Below are positions 41,880 to 52,120 of a stretch of 64,000 nucleotides of DNA, piece by piece. This DNA is from Pantoea eucrina (GTDB lineage Bacteria > Pseudomonadota > Gammaproteobacteria > Enterobacterales > Enterobacteriaceae), in assembly GCF_001691555.1 (NCBI RefSeq), contig NZ_MAYN01000008.1, positions 576,617 through 640,616 of the forward strand, read 5' to 3'. The translations under genes were made by a program, and so were the position numbers. Within the stretch, counting starts at the first letter, position 1; each line of letters begins with the position of its first letter. A model generated the notes under the pieces. That model made no database searches. It was not told where the DNA came from and saw only the letters and a list, made by a program, of their open reading frames with translations.

Positions 41880-42178
41880 TCCCATTACAACATGGCCTGA
41901 TTCTGGCTGCGGTGCTCTTTGTTCTCGGCCTGACCTCACTGGTGCTGCGCCGTAACCTGCTGTTTATGCTGATTGGTCTGGAGATCATGATCAACGCCGC
42001 AGCGCTGGCGCTGGTGGTGGCGGGCAGCTATTGGGGGCAGGCAGATGGTCAGGTGATGTATATCCTGGCAATCAGCCTTGCAGCAGCGGAAGCGAGTATT
42101 GGCCTTGCCCTGTTGCTGCAGCTCTATCGTCGTCGTCAGACGCTGAACATTGACACAGTGAGCGAGATGCGCGGATGA
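41876..42178 (+). CDS. nuoK: NADH-quinone oxidoreductase subunit K
   Basis: A 100-residue membrane subunit with three spans. The membrane glutamates essential for pumping are seen in [14 protein letters not shown] and [14 protein letters not shown]. Length equals E. coli NuoK. It overlaps both neighbours by 4 nt, which implies translational coupling of nuoJ-K-L. Confidence 0.97.
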   Translation: MIPLQHGLILAAVLFVLGLTSLVLRRNLLFMLIGLEIMINAAALALVVAGSYWGQADGQVMYILAISLAAAEASIGLALLLQLYRRRQTLNIDTVSEMRG

Positions 42179-44010
42179 ATCTTCTCTATTTAACTGTACT
42201 GTTTCCGCTAATCGGCTTTTTGCTGTTAGCGTTTTCCCGGGGCCGCTGGTCAGAGAACCTGTCAGCTGCTGTCGGAATGGGGTCGGTCGGCCTTTCGGCC
42301 CTGACCACGCTCTATGCGGGTATTGAGTTTTTTGGTCAGGGACAGCAGCCGTTTACTCAGGCGCTGTGGACCTGGATGCAGGTTGGCAACTTTGATATTA
42401 AAGTGAATCTGGTGCTGGATGGCCTGTCACTGACGATGCTTTCTGTGGTCACGGGCGTCGGCTTCTTTATTCATATGTTTGCCTCCTGGTATATGCGTGG
42501 TGAAGAGGGCTATTCCCGCTTCTTCGCCTATACCAACCTGTTTATCGCCAGCATGGTCGTACTGGTCCTGGCTGATAACCTGATGCTGATGTATCTGGGC
42601 TGGGAAGGGGTAGGGCTTTGCTCCTATCTGCTGATCGGCTTCTACTACAGCAATCCGGATAACGGCAAAGCGGCCATGAAAGCGTTTATCATCACCCGTG
42701 TGGGCGATGTGTTTCTGGCCTTTGCGCTGTTTATTCTCTACAACGAACTCGGCACGCTGAACTTCCGTGAGCTGATGGCGCTGGCACCGGCACACTTTGC
42801 TGCAGATAACAGTATGCTGCAGTGGGCCACCCTGATGCTGCTGGGCGGCGCAGTAGGTAAATCTGCACAGCTGCCGCTGCAAACCTGGCTGGCGGATGCG
42901 ATGGCGGGCCCGACGCCGGTTTCGGCACTGATCCATGCGGCAACCATGGTCACGGCGGGTGTCTATTTAATCGCCCGTACGCATGGTCTGTTCCTGCTGA
43001 CGCCTGACGTTCTGCATCTGGTGGGAATTGTCGGCGCTATCACGCTGGTCCTGGCAGGTTTTGCTGCACTGGTACAGACCGATATCAAGCGCGTGCTGGC
43101 TTACTCCACCATGAGTCAGATTGGCTACATGTTCCTGGCGCTGGGCGTACAGGCGTGGGATGCGGCGATTTTCCATCTGATGACGCACGCTTTCTTTAAA
43201 GCGCTGCTGTTCCTCTCGTCTGGCTCCGTTATTCTGGCGTGCCATCATGAGCAGAACATCTTTAAAATGGGTGGCCTGCGCAAAAGCATTCCGCTGGTTT
43301 ATGCCTGCTTCCTGGTAGGCGGTGCCGCGCTGGCCGCGCTGCCGCTTATTACCGCAGGCTTCTACAGTAAAGATGAGATCCTGTTTGGTGCGCTGGCCAA
43401 CGGACACATTAATCTGATGGTTGCCGGTCTGGTCGGGGCATTCCTGACCTCTATCTACACCTTCCGCATGATCTTTATCGTGTTCCATGGCGAGGAGAAG
43501 ATCCACGCGCATGCCGGTAAAGGCATTACCCATCATCTGCCGCTGATTGTGCTGCTGATCCTCTCCACCTTCATTGGCGCGCTGATTACGCCTCCGCTGG
43601 CAGGCGTCCTGCCGGAAAATGAATTTGGCGAAAACGGCAAAATGGCGCTGGAGATCGCATCAGGCTTAGTGGCTGTCAGCGGGATTCTGATTGCTGCTGC
43701 ACTGTGGCTTGGCAAGCGTCAGCTGGTGACCCGCGTGGCCAACAGCGCACCGGGCCGCTTCTTCGGCACCTGGTGGTTTGCCGCCTGGGGCTTTGACTGG
43801 CTGTATGACAAAGTCTTTGTTAAACCGTATCTCGGTATCGCATGGCTGCTGCAGCGCGATCCGCTGAACTCCCTGATGAACCTGCCTGCGCTGCTGTCGC
43901 GTATTGGTAATAAAGGTCTGGTGGTCAGCGAGAATGGTTATCTGCGCTGGTATGTTGCCTCCATGAGCGTGGGTGCCGTCGTGGTGCTTGCCCTGATGCT
44001 GGTGATGTAA
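42175..44010 (+). CDS. nuoL: NADH-quinone oxidoreductase subunit L
   Basis: A 611-residue antiporter-like proton channel with about 16 spans and the long lateral helix at the C-terminus. Conserved are [39 protein letters not shown] (pump Lys), [14 protein letters not shown] and [16 protein letters not shown]. Length is close to E. coli NuoL (613). A 223-nt spacer, unusual inside this tight operon, separates it from nuoM. Confidence 0.97.
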   Translation: MNLLYLTVLFPLIGFLLLAFSRGRWSENLSAAVGMGSVGLSALTTLYAGIEFFGQGQQPFTQALWTWMQVGNFDIKVNLVLDGLSLTMLSVVTGVGFFIHMFASWYMRGEEGYSRFFAYTNLFIASMVVLVLADNLMLMYLGWEGVGLCSYLLIGFYYSNPDNGKAAMKAFIITRVGDVFLAFALFILYNELGTLNFRELMALAPAHFAADNSMLQWATLMLLGGAVGKSAQLPLQTWLADAMAGPTPVSALIHAATMVTAGVYLIARTHGLFLLTPDVLHLVGIVGAITLVLAGFAALVQTDIKRVLAYSTMSQIGYMFLALGVQAWDAAIFHLMTHAFFKALLFLSSGSVILACHHEQNIFKMGGLRKSIPLVYACFLVGGAALAALPLITAGFYSKDEILFGALANGHINLMVAGLVGAFLTSIYTFRMIFIVFHGEEKIHAHAGKGITHHLPLIVLLILSTFIGALITPPLAGVLPENEFGENGKMALEIASGLVAVSGILIAAALWLGKRQLVTRVANSAPGRFFGTWWFAAWGFDWLYDKVFVKPYLGIAWLLQRDPLNSLMNLPALLSRIGNKGLVVSENGYLRWYVASMSVGAVVVLALMLVM

Positions 44011-44105
44011 AGATTGATGGGCTTGGAAGAGAAGATGACAAAAACTCTTTTTTTCCTGATAGCGAATGTGAAAATTGCCTGAATGACGAAGCGTAATCGG
44101 CGCAG

Positions 44106-44187
44106 CCCGTTTCGTTATCGCCAGCGCGCAGCAACCGGAGCGTACTGATGTACGTGAGGATTGCGGGCACTGCCGGAAACGAATCGG
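44106..44187 (+). repeat. Long imperfect palindrome in the nuoL-nuoM spacer
   Basis: An approximately 80-nt dyad centred on CGTAC-TGAT-GTACG (44141-44154), with outer arms GTTTCG and CGAAAC-like sequence and an imperfect middle. Its architecture (a GGAGC half, a 4-5 nt centre and a GTGA half) recalls ERIC, but the sequence is different. It would fold in the nuo mRNA. Confidence 0.55.
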
Positions 44188-44233
44188 GCAAGCAAGATAG
44201 CTCGAAAGCAGGTTAAAAAAAGGGAAGTATGCC

Positions 44234-45754
44234 GTGCTATTACCTTGGCTAATAATAATACCTTTCGTCGGGGGCCTGCTCTGCTGGCTGGCTGAACGGC
44301 TTGGCGCAAAAGTACCGCGCTGGATCGCCCTGATCACCATGGGGCTCACGCTGGCTCTTGGTCTGCAGCTATGGCTGCAGGGCGGCTATTCGCTGACGCA
44401 GGCCAGCGGCCTGCCGCAGTGGCAATCAAGCTTTAACGTGGCGTGGATCCCACGCTTTGGTATCCGCTTCCATCTGGCCATTGATGGTTTGTCCCTGCTG
44501 ATGGTGGTACTGACCGGTCTGCTGGGCCTGATGGCGGTACTCTGCTCATGGAACGAAATTGAGAAGTATCAGGGCTTTTTCCACCTCAATCTGATGTGGA
44601 TCCTGGGCGGCGTTATCGGCGTATTCCTTGCCATCGACATGTTCCTGTTCTTCTTCTTCTGGGAGATGATGCTGGTGCCGATGTACTTCCTCATCGCGCT
44701 CTGGGGACATAAAGCGTCGGACGGTAAAACCCGTATCACAGCAGCCACCAAGTTCTTTATTTACACTCAGGCGTCTGGTCTGGTGATGCTGATTGCGATT
44801 CTGGCGCTGGTGTTTGTGCACTACAATGCGACCGGTGTCTGGACCTTCAGCTATGAAGAACTGCTGAAAACCCCGATGTCACGCAACGTTGAGTGGCTGC
44901 TGATGCTGGGCTTCTTCATCGCCTTTGCGGTGAAAATGCCGGTGGTGCCGCTGCACGGCTGGCTGCCTGATGCACACAGCCAGGCACCGACTGCCGGTTC
45001 TGTCGATCTGGCCGGTATTCTGCTGAAAACCGCAGCTTATGGTCTGCTGCGCTTTAGCCTGCCGCTGTTCCCGAATGCTTCAGCTGAGTTTGCGCCAATT
45101 GCGATGTGGCTCGGCATTATCGGCATCTTCTATGGCGCCTGGATGGCATTCTCTCAGACGGATATTAAGCGTCTGATTGCCTACACCTCGATTTCGCACA
45201 TGGGCTTTGTGCTGATCGCGATTTATACCGGCAGCCAGCTGGCCTTCCAGGGGGCGGTTATCCAGATGATTGCTCACGGTCTGTCAGCCGCAGCACTCTT
45301 TATTCTGTGTGGCCAGCTGTATGAGCGTCTGCATACCCGTGACATGCGTCAGATGGGCGGTCTCTGGTCGCGAATCAAATGGATCCCGGGTCTGTCACTC
45401 TTTTTTGCGGTAGCGAATCTCGGCATGCCGGGTACCGGCAACTTTGTGGGCGAATTCATGATCCTGACCGGCAGCTTCCAGGTCGTGCCGATGATCATCG
45501 TGATTGCCACCTTTGGGCTGGTGTTCGCTTCGGTTTACTCGCTGATCATGATGCAGCGTGCTTACTACGGTGAAGCGAAATCGAAAGAGCCGCTGCCCGG
45601 CATGTCAGTACGCGAATTTGCCACCATCGGCGTGCTGGTCGTGCTGCTGGTGCTGCTGGGTATCTACCCGCAGCCGATTCTCGATACGTCCCATGCTGCG
45701 ATGAGTAATATTCAGCAGTGGTTTACCGCTTCAATTTCAACTACAAGGCCGTAA
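44234..45754 (+). CDS. nuoM: NADH-quinone oxidoreductase subunit M
   Basis: A 506-residue antiporter-like proton channel with about 14 spans. Conserved are FFFFWEMMLVPMYFLIALWG, VKMPVVPLHGWLPDAHSQAPTAGSV and AYTSISHMGFVLIAIY. The start is a GTG at 44234 with GGGAAG 8-9 nt upstream, giving the E. coli N-terminus MLLPW. It is 3 residues shorter than E. coli (509). Confidence 0.97.
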   Translation: MLLPWLIIIPFVGGLLCWLAERLGAKVPRWIALITMGLTLALGLQLWLQGGYSLTQASGLPQWQSSFNVAWIPRFGIRFHLAIDGLSLLMVVLTGLLGLMAVLCSWNEIEKYQGFFHLNLMWILGGVIGVFLAIDMFLFFFFWEMMLVPMYFLIALWGHKASDGKTRITAATKFFIYTQASGLVMLIAILALVFVHYNATGVWTFSYEELLKTPMSRNVEWLLMLGFFIAFAVKMPVVPLHGWLPDAHSQAPTAGSVDLAGILLKTAAYGLLRFSLPLFPNASAEFAPIAMWLGIIGIFYGAWMAFSQTDIKRLIAYTSISHMGFVLIAIYTGSQLAFQGAVIQMIAHGLSAAALFILCGQLYERLHTRDMRQMGGLWSRIKWIPGLSLFFAVANLGMPGTGNFVGEFMILTGSFQVVPMIIVIATFGLVFASVYSLIMMQRAYYGEAKSKEPLPGMSVREFATIGVLVVLLVLLGIYPQPILDTSHAAMSNIQQWFTASISTTRP

Positions 45755-45760
45755 TTCGCC

Positions 45761-47218
45761 ATGACAATAACTCCTCAACAATTGATCGCGCTACTGCCGC
45801 TGTTGATCGTCGGACTGACGGTGGTGGTGGTGATGCTGTCCATTGCGTGGCGACGCAACCATTTCGTTAATGCCACGCTGACCGTTATTGGCCTGAACCT
45901 TGCGCTGGTGTCGCTGTGGTTTGTCGGGCAGGCGGGCGCAATGGATGTGACGCCGCTGCTGCGCGTTGACGGCTACTCCATGTTCTATACCGCGCTGGTG
46001 ATGCTGGCGAGTCTGGCGACCTGTACTTTCGCCTATCCCTGGCTGGCGGGCTTCCCGGATAATAAGGATGAGTTTTACCTGCTGGTGCTGATTGCTGCGC
46101 TGGGCGGGGTTGTGCTGGCAAGTGCAAACCATCTGGCCGCGCTCTTTATTGGTATTGAACTGCTCTCCCTGCCGCTGTTTGGCCTGATTGGCTACGCTTT
46201 CCGGCAGAAACGTTCGCTGGAAGCGGCGCTGAAATACACCATTCTTTCTGCGGCCGCCTCGTCGTTTCTGCTGTTTGGTATTGCGCTGGTCTACGCCGAC
46301 TCCGGCAGCCTGAGCTTTGTTCAGCTGGGTAACAGCCTGACCGATAGCATGATCCAGCAGCCGCTGCTGCTGGTGGGGCTGGGAATGATGATTATCGGCC
46401 TCGGCTTTAAGCTGTCGCTGGTGCCGTTTCATCTCTGGACACCGGATGTTTATCAGGGCGCGCCTGCACCGGTATCGACCTTCCTGGCCACCGCCAGCAA
46501 GATCGCTATCTTTGGTGTCATTATGCGTCTGTTTATGTACGCGCCGCTGACCGACAGCGAAGCGGTACGCACCGTGCTGGGGATTATCGCCTTTGTCTCT
46601 ATCCTGGTGGGCAACCTGATGGCGATTTCGCAGAGCAATATTAAGCGTCTGCTTGGCTACTCCTCTATCGCTCATCTGGGTTATCTGCTGGTCGCGCTGA
46701 TTGCGGTGAAAACGCATCAGCTGTCGCTGGAAACAGCTGGTGTTTACCTGGCGGGTTATCTGTTCAGCAGCCTGGGCGCCTTTGGCGTGGTCAGCCTGAT
46801 GTCCAGCCCGTATCGCGGTCCGGATGCCGACTCGCTCTATTCCTATCGCGGTCTGTTCTGGCATCGTCCGGTGCTGTCAGCGGTGATGACGGTGATGATG
46901 CTGTCGCTGGCGGGTATTCCGATGACGCTGGGCTTTATCGGTAAGTTCTACGTTATCGCATCCGGTGTGAATGCGCATCTCTGGTGGCTGACCGCTGCCG
47001 TGGTTGCCGGCAGTGCCATCGGCCTATACTACTATCTGCGCGTAACGGTGAGCCTCTATCTTACCCCGCCAGAGCTGCACACGCGTGATACGCCGGCTAA
47101 CTGGGCGTTTACCGCGGGCGGTGTGGTCGTGCTGATTTCCGCCATTCTTGTGCTGCTGCTAGGTGTCTATCCGCAGCCGCTCATCAGGCTGGTACAGATG
47201 GCACAGCCGCTGATGTAA
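45761..47218 (+). CDS. nuoN: NADH-quinone oxidoreductase subunit N
   Basis: A 485-residue antiporter-like proton channel, the last subunit encoded by the operon. Motifs include [31 protein letters not shown] sequence, [20 protein letters not shown] and [15 protein letters not shown]. Length matches E. coli NuoN (485). It starts 6 nt after nuoM and a terminator follows. Confidence 0.97.
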   Translation: MTITPQQLIALLPLLIVGLTVVVVMLSIAWRRNHFVNATLTVIGLNLALVSLWFVGQAGAMDVTPLLRVDGYSMFYTALVMLASLATCTFAYPWLAGFPDNKDEFYLLVLIAALGGVVLASANHLAALFIGIELLSLPLFGLIGYAFRQKRSLEAALKYTILSAAASSFLLFGIALVYADSGSLSFVQLGNSLTDSMIQQPLLLVGLGMMIIGLGFKLSLVPFHLWTPDVYQGAPAPVSTFLATASKIAIFGVIMRLFMYAPLTDSEAVRTVLGIIAFVSILVGNLMAISQSNIKRLLGYSSIAHLGYLLVALIAVKTHQLSLETAGVYLAGYLFSSLGAFGVVSLMSSPYRGPDADSLYSYRGLFWHRPVLSAVMTVMMLSLAGIPMTLGFIGKFYVIASGVNAHLWWLTAAVVAGSAIGLYYYLRVTVSLYLTPPELHTRDTPANWAFTAGGVVVLISAILVLLLGVYPQPLIRLVQMAQPLM

Positions 47219-47238
47219 CAATGCTTTTTTCTGACATA

Positions 47239-47266
47239 AATCAGGCCTCCGGGCCTGATTTTTTTT
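47239..47266 (+). terminator. Terminator of the nuo operon
   Basis: A stem AATCAGGC with GCCTGATT across a short loop, followed by eight T residues, 20 nt after nuoN. Confidence 0.92.
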
Positions 47267-47357
47267 ATCTGTTATTCGTTGCCCGTATGCCGTCACGGTG
47301 CCAGTCCGGCCGTTATGGTAGTCTCAGCCTATCGCCATTTGAAAACAGGAGTGATCT

Positions 47358-47810
47358 GTGGAAATAGCATGGCTTGATTGCCACCATCGGGAACTGACGG
47401 CACAGCAGCTCTACACGCTGCTGGCGCTGCGCAACCAGGTTTTTATTGTGGAGCAGCAGTGCCCCTATCAGGATCTGGACGGGCAGGATCTGGCCGCAGA
47501 GAATCGCCATATTCTCGGTTTTCTTGAGGGCCGGCTGCTGGCCTGCGCGCGCATACTGACGCCGGCGCAGCCGGGTGAAGCGGTCGTGGTGGGGCGGGTG
47601 ATCGTCTCTGAAGAGGCGCGCGGGCTCAGGCTGGGCTACCGGTTAATGGAACAGGTGCTGAGCAGCTGTGAAACCCACTGGCCAGGACAGGCGATTTATC
47701 TGTCGGCGCAGGCGCACCTTGAGGGGTTTTATGGCCGGCTCGGTTTTCAGGCGGTCACCGCGGTCTACCTGGAAGATGACATCCCGCATATCGGCATGCA
47801 GAAAATATAA
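47358..47810 (+). CDS. elaA: GNAT-family acetyltransferase ElaA
   Basis: A 150-residue GCN5-related N-acetyltransferase. It has the family start (LTAQQLYTLLALRNQVFIVEQQCPY), the acetyl-CoA loop region RVIVSEEARGLRLGYRLMEQ, and AHLEGFYGRLGFQAV near the C-terminus. The substrate is unknown. The start is GTG at 47358 with AGGAGTG upstream. Unlike E. coli, elaA and elaB are separated by opgD here; elaA converges on it. Confidence 0.92.
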   Translation: MEIAWLDCHHRELTAQQLYTLLALRNQVFIVEQQCPYQDLDGQDLAAENRHILGFLEGRLLACARILTPAQPGEAVVVGRVIVSEEARGLRLGYRLMEQVLSSCETHWPGQAIYLSAQAHLEGFYGRLGFQAVTAVYLEDDIPHIGMQKI

Positions 47811-47832
47811 CGGCGAGGGGAGCCTCGCCGTT
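47809..47832. terminator. Hairpin between elaA and opgD
   Basis: A perfect 10-bp stem (AACGGCGAGG with CCTCGCCGTT, GGAG loop) overlaps the elaA stop codon and serves both convergent genes. T richness is weak on both strands. Confidence 0.6.
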
Positions 47833-47839
47833 ATCGCTA

Positions 47840-49498
47840 TCAGACCGGTGTCATCTGCCGGTCGTCGGTGTATTTGCGCTGGTCAGGCGGCGGCGGAAAA
47901 TACTGGTAGAGCCAGGTTTCGCTCAATGTCTCATCTTTGGTACGCAGGAACAGACGCATTTCCACCGGCGTGGTTGCATCGCTGTTCGGGTACCAGTCAA
48001 ACAGAATGCGATAACCGTTGATCGGTTCAACATAGAGGATCTCTACCTGTTTGAACGTGCCTGATGAAACGGTAATAACCGGCTCAATGCCTCTGGCAGC
48101 AGCGGCTTTCAGGTCGCCATCGATAAAGTCTACGGAAAAACGGCGACACCAGGTCTCAGGGAAGTGTTCACCCGGTGCCCAGCCCTCGGGAAAACCGCCA
48201 ATGCCGGTGCGGGTGGCATCCACGCGTGCCAGATCGCTGCGTACCGGCGGCAGCTGGCTCCAGTAGAGCTTGTAGCCAAAATTCAGCTCGCTGCCCGCCT
48301 GAATCGGCTCCTCTGGCTGCCAGAAGCAGACCACGTTATCCAGCGTCTCCCCGGTAGTGGGGATCTCCATCAGATTAATGGCCCCTTTGCCCCATTTGCC
48401 GGTCGGCTCGACCCACAGGCTCGGGCGCTTGTCATACCAGCCGATCACATCCTGATAATTTTTGAAGTCGTGATCCAGCTGCAGCAGACCAAAGCCGCGC
48501 GGATTTTCATCTTTATAGGCGTTAAATTGCAGGCGCTGCGGGTTGTTAAGCGGACGGGCAATCCATTCACCGCTGCCGCTCCACATCGCGAGGCGATCGG
48601 AGTCATGGATCTGCGGATGATAGGTGTTGCACATGCGGCGTTCGTTGGTACCACAGCTGAACATACTGGTCATCGGCGCAATGCCGAGCTGGCGAATCGC
48701 TTTACGGGTAAAGAGGTGGTTTTCCACTTCCATCACCACACGTTTCTCTTCACAGTGGACGGTGAATTTATAGGCGCCGGTCAGGCTGGCACCATCCAGC
48801 AGGGCATACACGACAAAAGTGGTGTCATCTGCTTTTGGCGTTTCAAACCAGAATGCGGTGAAATCAGGAAACTCCTCCTGACCATTGCTGAACGTGTTAA
48901 CGGCCACGCCGCGGGCGGAGAGGCCATACTGATAGGTTTCATCCACGGCGCGGAAGTAACTGGCCCCGAGAAAAGAGACGATATCGCGTCGCGCCAGCTC
49001 CGGTTTTTTAAACGCGCGGAAACCGGCAAAGCCGAGATCGTTTTTACCCGCCAGCTGCTGCGTATCGACGCCCGCATCATGGTAGTTAAACAGTTCCGGG
49101 CGAAAGTGGATCTCCCGTGCTTCGCGGCTGGCCGCATCCACGGAGAACATGCGAATACGTCGTTTGAATCCCATGCCGACGTGAAAAAATTGCACATCCA
49201 GCTCGCGATCGGCCACGTTGTTCCACAGCGAGTGCTGAGCATCATACTGAATTTCGTTATACGCCTGCGGCGTAAGGGTCGCCAGCGTGTCAGGCAGCGC
49301 ACCTGGCGCACCGCCCCAGGGCTTTTTCGCCAGCGCTGCGGCCTTTTGTTTCAATACATCAAAGTCGAAGCGCACTGCTTTACCGTCGGCAATGCCGTCA
49401 TCGGCCCATGCAGATTGCGCAAACAGCGAGGAGAGCCCGGTCATGCCACCCAGGGCTGACAGAGCGACGGACGCTTTCACAAATTTTCTACGATTCAT
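47840..49498 (-). CDS. opgD: Periplasmic glucan biosynthesis protein OpgD (MdoD)
   Basis: A 552-residue paralogue of OpgG that acts on osmoregulated periplasmic glucans; E. coli OpgD shapes the glucan backbone. The N-terminus [18 protein letters not shown] is a Tat signal, with cleavage after SAWA near 32. The rest aligns from start to end with what I recall of E. coli MdoD (551), including [39 protein letters not shown] and [15 protein letters not shown]. In E. coli the gene is far away near 32 min; here it sits between elaA and elaB. Confidence 0.95.
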   Translation of the reverse strand: MNRRKFVKASVALSALGGMTGLSSLFAQSAWADDGIADGKAVRFDFDVLKQKAAALAKKPWGGAPGALPDTLATLTPQAYNEIQYDAQHSLWNNVADRELDVQFFHVGMGFKRRIRMFSVDAASREAREIHFRPELFNYHDAGVDTQQLAGKNDLGFAGFRAFKKPELARRDIVSFLGASYFRAVDETYQYGLSARGVAVNTFSNGQEEFPDFTAFWFETPKADDTTFVVYALLDGASLTGAYKFTVHCEEKRVVMEVENHLFTRKAIRQLGIAPMTSMFSCGTNERRMCNTYHPQIHDSDRLAMWSGSGEWIARPLNNPQRLQFNAYKDENPRGFGLLQLDHDFKNYQDVIGWYDKRPSLWVEPTGKWGKGAINLMEIPTTGETLDNVVCFWQPEEPIQAGSELNFGYKLYWSQLPPVRSDLARVDATRTGIGGFPEGWAPGEHFPETWCRRFSVDFIDGDLKAAAARGIEPVITVSSGTFKQVEILYVEPINGYRILFDWYPNSDATTPVEMRLFLRTKDETLSETWLYQYFPPPPDQRKYTDDRQMTPV

Positions 49499-49786
49499 GC
49501 CGGAATTCTAATCCTTAGCTGCTCGGGTGTATTGTGTCTGTTTCCAGACGGTTAGCGTCGGGCTACAGGGAGTTACGACAGTGGCGCAATCAAAAAATTC
49601 ACTCGCCGGAAAATTTATCAGATTAATCAAATAAACGAAGCAGATTCTCTGCCGCAGGAGGTTATCCGGCATACTTTTACAAAGCCGTCGCGCTTTTCCG
49701 GTGGGTGCAAACGTAATTTCAGCCAGCAAAGTTATGATTTATAGCTATAGTTAATCGACACGTTATGAACACGGAGGAACCGCATA

Positions 49787-50107
49787 ATGTCATCTTCAGA
49801 CCAATTTGATAACCGTTATGAATCAAGTGTTGACGACGATCTGGCGCTGTTAACTGAAACGCTTGAAGAAGTGCTGCGCGCTTCCGGCGATCCGGCCGAT
49901 CAGAAGTATATTGAGCTCAAACAAAAAGCTGAGCAGGCACTGGAAGATGTGAAGAGCCGCGTCAGTCAGGCATCGGACAGCTATTACTACCGTGCCAAGC
50001 AGGCGGCGTATCGTGCCGATGATTACGTTCATGAAAAACCGTGGCAGGGCGTCGGTATTGGTGCCGCTGCAGGCTTGTTTGTAGGTTTACTGCTGGCCCG
50101 TCGTTAA
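49787..50107 (+). CDS. elaB: ElaB/YqjD family membrane-anchored ribosome-binding protein
   Basis: A 106-residue protein of the DUF883 family. An acidic, helical N-terminal part (DDDLALLTETLEEVLRASGDPADQKYIELKQ is the core region, about 18-48) precedes a C-terminal membrane anchor, WQGVGIGAAAGLFVGLLLARR in the last 21 residues, shortened here in description to the Gly-rich span. ElaB is tail-anchored in the inner membrane and linked to ribosome binding and stress resistance under RpoS in E. coli. An ACGGAGGA-like site precedes the ATG. Confidence 0.93.
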   Translation: MSSSDQFDNRYESSVDDDLALLTETLEEVLRASGDPADQKYIELKQKAEQALEDVKSRVSQASDSYYYRAKQAAYRADDYVHEKPWQGVGIGAAAGLFVGLLLARR

Positions 50108-50114
50108 TACTGCT

Positions 50115-50142
50115 GCCGGGCGCGCGTCACGCTGCGCCCGGC
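50115..50142 (+). terminator. GC hairpin after elaB
   Basis: A 9-bp stem (GCCGGGCGC with GCGCCCGGC) around a 10-nt loop, 8 nt past elaB. The T tract is poor (TTCG), so termination would be partial. Confidence 0.5.
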
Positions 50143-50261
50143 TTCGCCTGCCATACTCTCTTCTCAGTTTACGATCTCTTTCCCGATTTCCCTTCTTGAT
50201 GATTGTGTTTACCTCGTCTGCTTTCTACAGTAAAGCGTAACCAGGACAAGGAGAATGCAAC

Positions 50262-51458
50262 GTGATACGTGTTGAGATGCTCGCCACGGGCGATGAAGTG
50301 CTGCATGGACAAATAGTGGATACTAATGCGGCATGGCTGGCGGATGTGCTGTTTCAGCATGGCCTGCCGATGACCAGCCGCATGACCGTAGGGGATGCGC
50401 TGCCGTCGCTGATTGATGCATTACAGAGCCGCAGCCAGGTCGCAGATGTCCTGATTGTTAACGGGGGACTGGGTCCGACGTCCGATGATTTGAGCGCGCA
50501 GGCTGCTGCGGCCGCCAGCGGTTGCGAACTGGTACTGCAGACAGAATGGCTGGCAAAAATGGAGGCCTGGTTTGCCAGTCGCGGTCGCGTAATGGCCGCC
50601 AGCAACCGCAAACAGGCCGAGATCCCGGCTAATGCCACGCTTATCGATAACCCGGCGGGCACAGCCTGTGGCTTCGCACTTCAGCTCAACCGCTGCTGGA
50701 TTTTCTTTACGCCGGGCGTGCCGTCAGAATTTAAATTGATGGTGGAGCAGGAGATTATCCCGCGCCTGAAAGCACGTTTTACCCTGCCTGAACCGCCGCT
50801 CTGCCTGCGCCTGACAACCTTTGGTCGCGGAGAGAGCGATATTGCGGCCGAGCTTGAACCGCTGGCGCTGCCGGAGGGGGTAGTGATGGGCTACCGCTCT
50901 TCAATGCCAATTATTGAAATCAAGCTTACCGGACCTGCCAGCGCGCGCGTGGCGATGGAGCAGGTCTGGCAGCAGGTAAAGCTGCTGCTGGCCGAATGTA
51001 CGATTTTTGAAGGCACCGAAGGGCTGCCCGCGCTGCTGGCCCGTGAACTGCAGCAGCGTGAGTTCCGCCTCGCCACCAGTGAGCAGTTTACCGCGGGCTT
51101 TCTGCACTGGCAGCTGGCCGCTGCAGGCGTGCCGCTAAGCGCAGGTGAGATCCTGTCGCCGCAGGCAGAAACGCTTGAAGCGCAGGTTGATCGGACACGT
51201 GCGCTGGCAGCAGAGCAGGGCAGCGCTCTGGCGCTCTCTATCGGTGAGCTGACTGAGGGAGAAATCGCGATTGTGCTGCAGACGCCCGAAGCGGGCTGGG
51301 GACAGCGGGTGAAGTTTTCGCATAGTCGCCACAATAAAGAAACCCGGCAGAAAGTGGTGGCGATGATGGCAATGAACATGCTGCGTCGCTGGCTGCACGG
51401 CAGTGAGGTTTCTACCGGACACGGCTGGATCGACATTCTGGAAACGGTAAAGCACTGA
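50262..51458 (+). CDS. yfaY: CinA-like protein YfaY
   Basis: A 398-residue protein of the CinA family. The N-terminal molybdopterin-binding-like domain is clear (EMLATGDEVLHGQIVDTNAA, VNGGLGPTSDDLSAQA, FFTPGVPSEFKLMV). The C-terminal part (about 250-398) corresponds to the CinA amidase domain but its usual catalytic Ser/Tyr signature is not evident, as I recall for E. coli YfaY (400). CinA proteins act in NAD recycling (pyrophosphatase, NMN deamidase); which activity remains here is uncertain. Start is GTG at 50262 with AAGGAG upstream. Confidence 0.9.
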   Translation: MIRVEMLATGDEVLHGQIVDTNAAWLADVLFQHGLPMTSRMTVGDALPSLIDALQSRSQVADVLIVNGGLGPTSDDLSAQAAAAASGCELVLQTEWLAKMEAWFASRGRVMAASNRKQAEIPANATLIDNPAGTACGFALQLNRCWIFFTPGVPSEFKLMVEQEIIPRLKARFTLPEPPLCLRLTTFGRGESDIAAELEPLALPEGVVMGYRSSMPIIEIKLTGPASARVAMEQVWQQVKLLLAECTIFEGTEGLPALLARELQQREFRLATSEQFTAGFLHWQLAAAGVPLSAGEILSPQAETLEAQVDRTRALAAEQGSALALSIGELTEGEIAIVLQTPEAGWGQRVKFSHSRHNKETRQKVVAMMAMNMLRRWLHGSEVSTGHGWIDILETVKH

Positions 51459-51474
51459 TTGTGTCTGCGAAGGG

Positions 51475-51790
51475 GCATACCGGATACGTTAGTGTTTAAC
51501 CGGTATCGCTTGCAAAGGGAGCCTGGTTGCGGAAGTGACGGTGACTTGCCGCACCGGCATAAACCCCTCCCTGGGGCCTGCCGCCGCGCCATCCATGGCG
51601 CGGAGGCTGCTGCAAGTCACCATCGCTTCCGCGCCCTGTGACTTCTGCATAGCTATCAGATGAGTGGCTCTTACAGCCGCACAGAAGCACAGGGGAAGAG
51701 GGGGCACTGAACTAAGCCGGACGTCACGCGGCAGGGACGCCGCGTGCCGAGGCCCGCAGGGAGCGGGTGTTGCCGTTCCGGGCGTGTTCA
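51475..51790. repeat. Hairpin-rich GC block of unknown nature
   Basis: The convergent yfaY-yfaE spacer is almost wholly made of inverted repeats. These are: 51477-51483/51500-51506; a 21-bp pair with two mismatches at 51529-51549/51612-51632; inside it 51563-51575 and the palindrome 51584-51603; 51635-51647/51682-51693 (one gap); 51725-51732/51739-51746; and 51753-51757/51763-51767. No coding frame is supported. It could be a repetitive element (REP/REPIN-like) or a structured RNA. Confidence 0.6.
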
Positions 51791-51857
51791 GCGCCCTCTC
51801 TGACCAGAGCAGCTTTCTTGTCGCATGAACGATGTGAAAGAAAACAGACGGGGGCGG

Positions 51858-52118
51858 TTACAGCTCAATCTCAATCTCGCCGCGCGCCTTGCAGCAGCAG
51901 GGCAGGATTTCACCCTGCTGAATAAAGGCCAGCGGGGTTTCAGCGTAATCAACCTCGCCCCGTACCAGGCGCATACGACAGGAGCCGCAGTAGCCTTCAC
52001 GGCACTGAAATTCCACGCAGAGGTTATGCGCCTCCAGCGTGGTCAGCAAATTGGGATGATCCTCTGCGCACTCCAGGCGAGAGCCTGAACTGCGCAGGAT
52101 AACAACAGCGCGGCTCAT
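51858..52118 (-). CDS. yfaE: 2Fe-2S ferredoxin YfaE
   Basis: An 86-residue plant-type ferredoxin. Cluster ligands are C39, C44 and C47 (CREGYCGSC) and a Cys in the LPCCC segment at 73-75. In E. coli YfaE reduces NrdB and helps maintain its diferric tyrosyl cofactor. It starts 2 nt after the nrdB stop, so it is the third gene of nrdAB-yfaE, in line with that role. Confidence 0.96.
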   Translation of the reverse strand: MSRAVVILRSSGSRLECAEDHPNLLTTLEAHNLCVEFQCREGYCGSCRMRLVRGEVDYAETPLAFIQQGEILPCCCKARGEIEIEL

Positions 52119-52120
52119 GT

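Noticed and set aside
45791..46864. 357-codon open frame opposite nuoN
   Set aside because: Antisense shadow of a membrane protein gene, highly charged and without known motifs.
48164..49459. 431-codon open frame opposite opgD
   Set aside because: It lies entirely antisense to a well-conserved gene and shows no family resemblance; it results from GC-rich codon usage.
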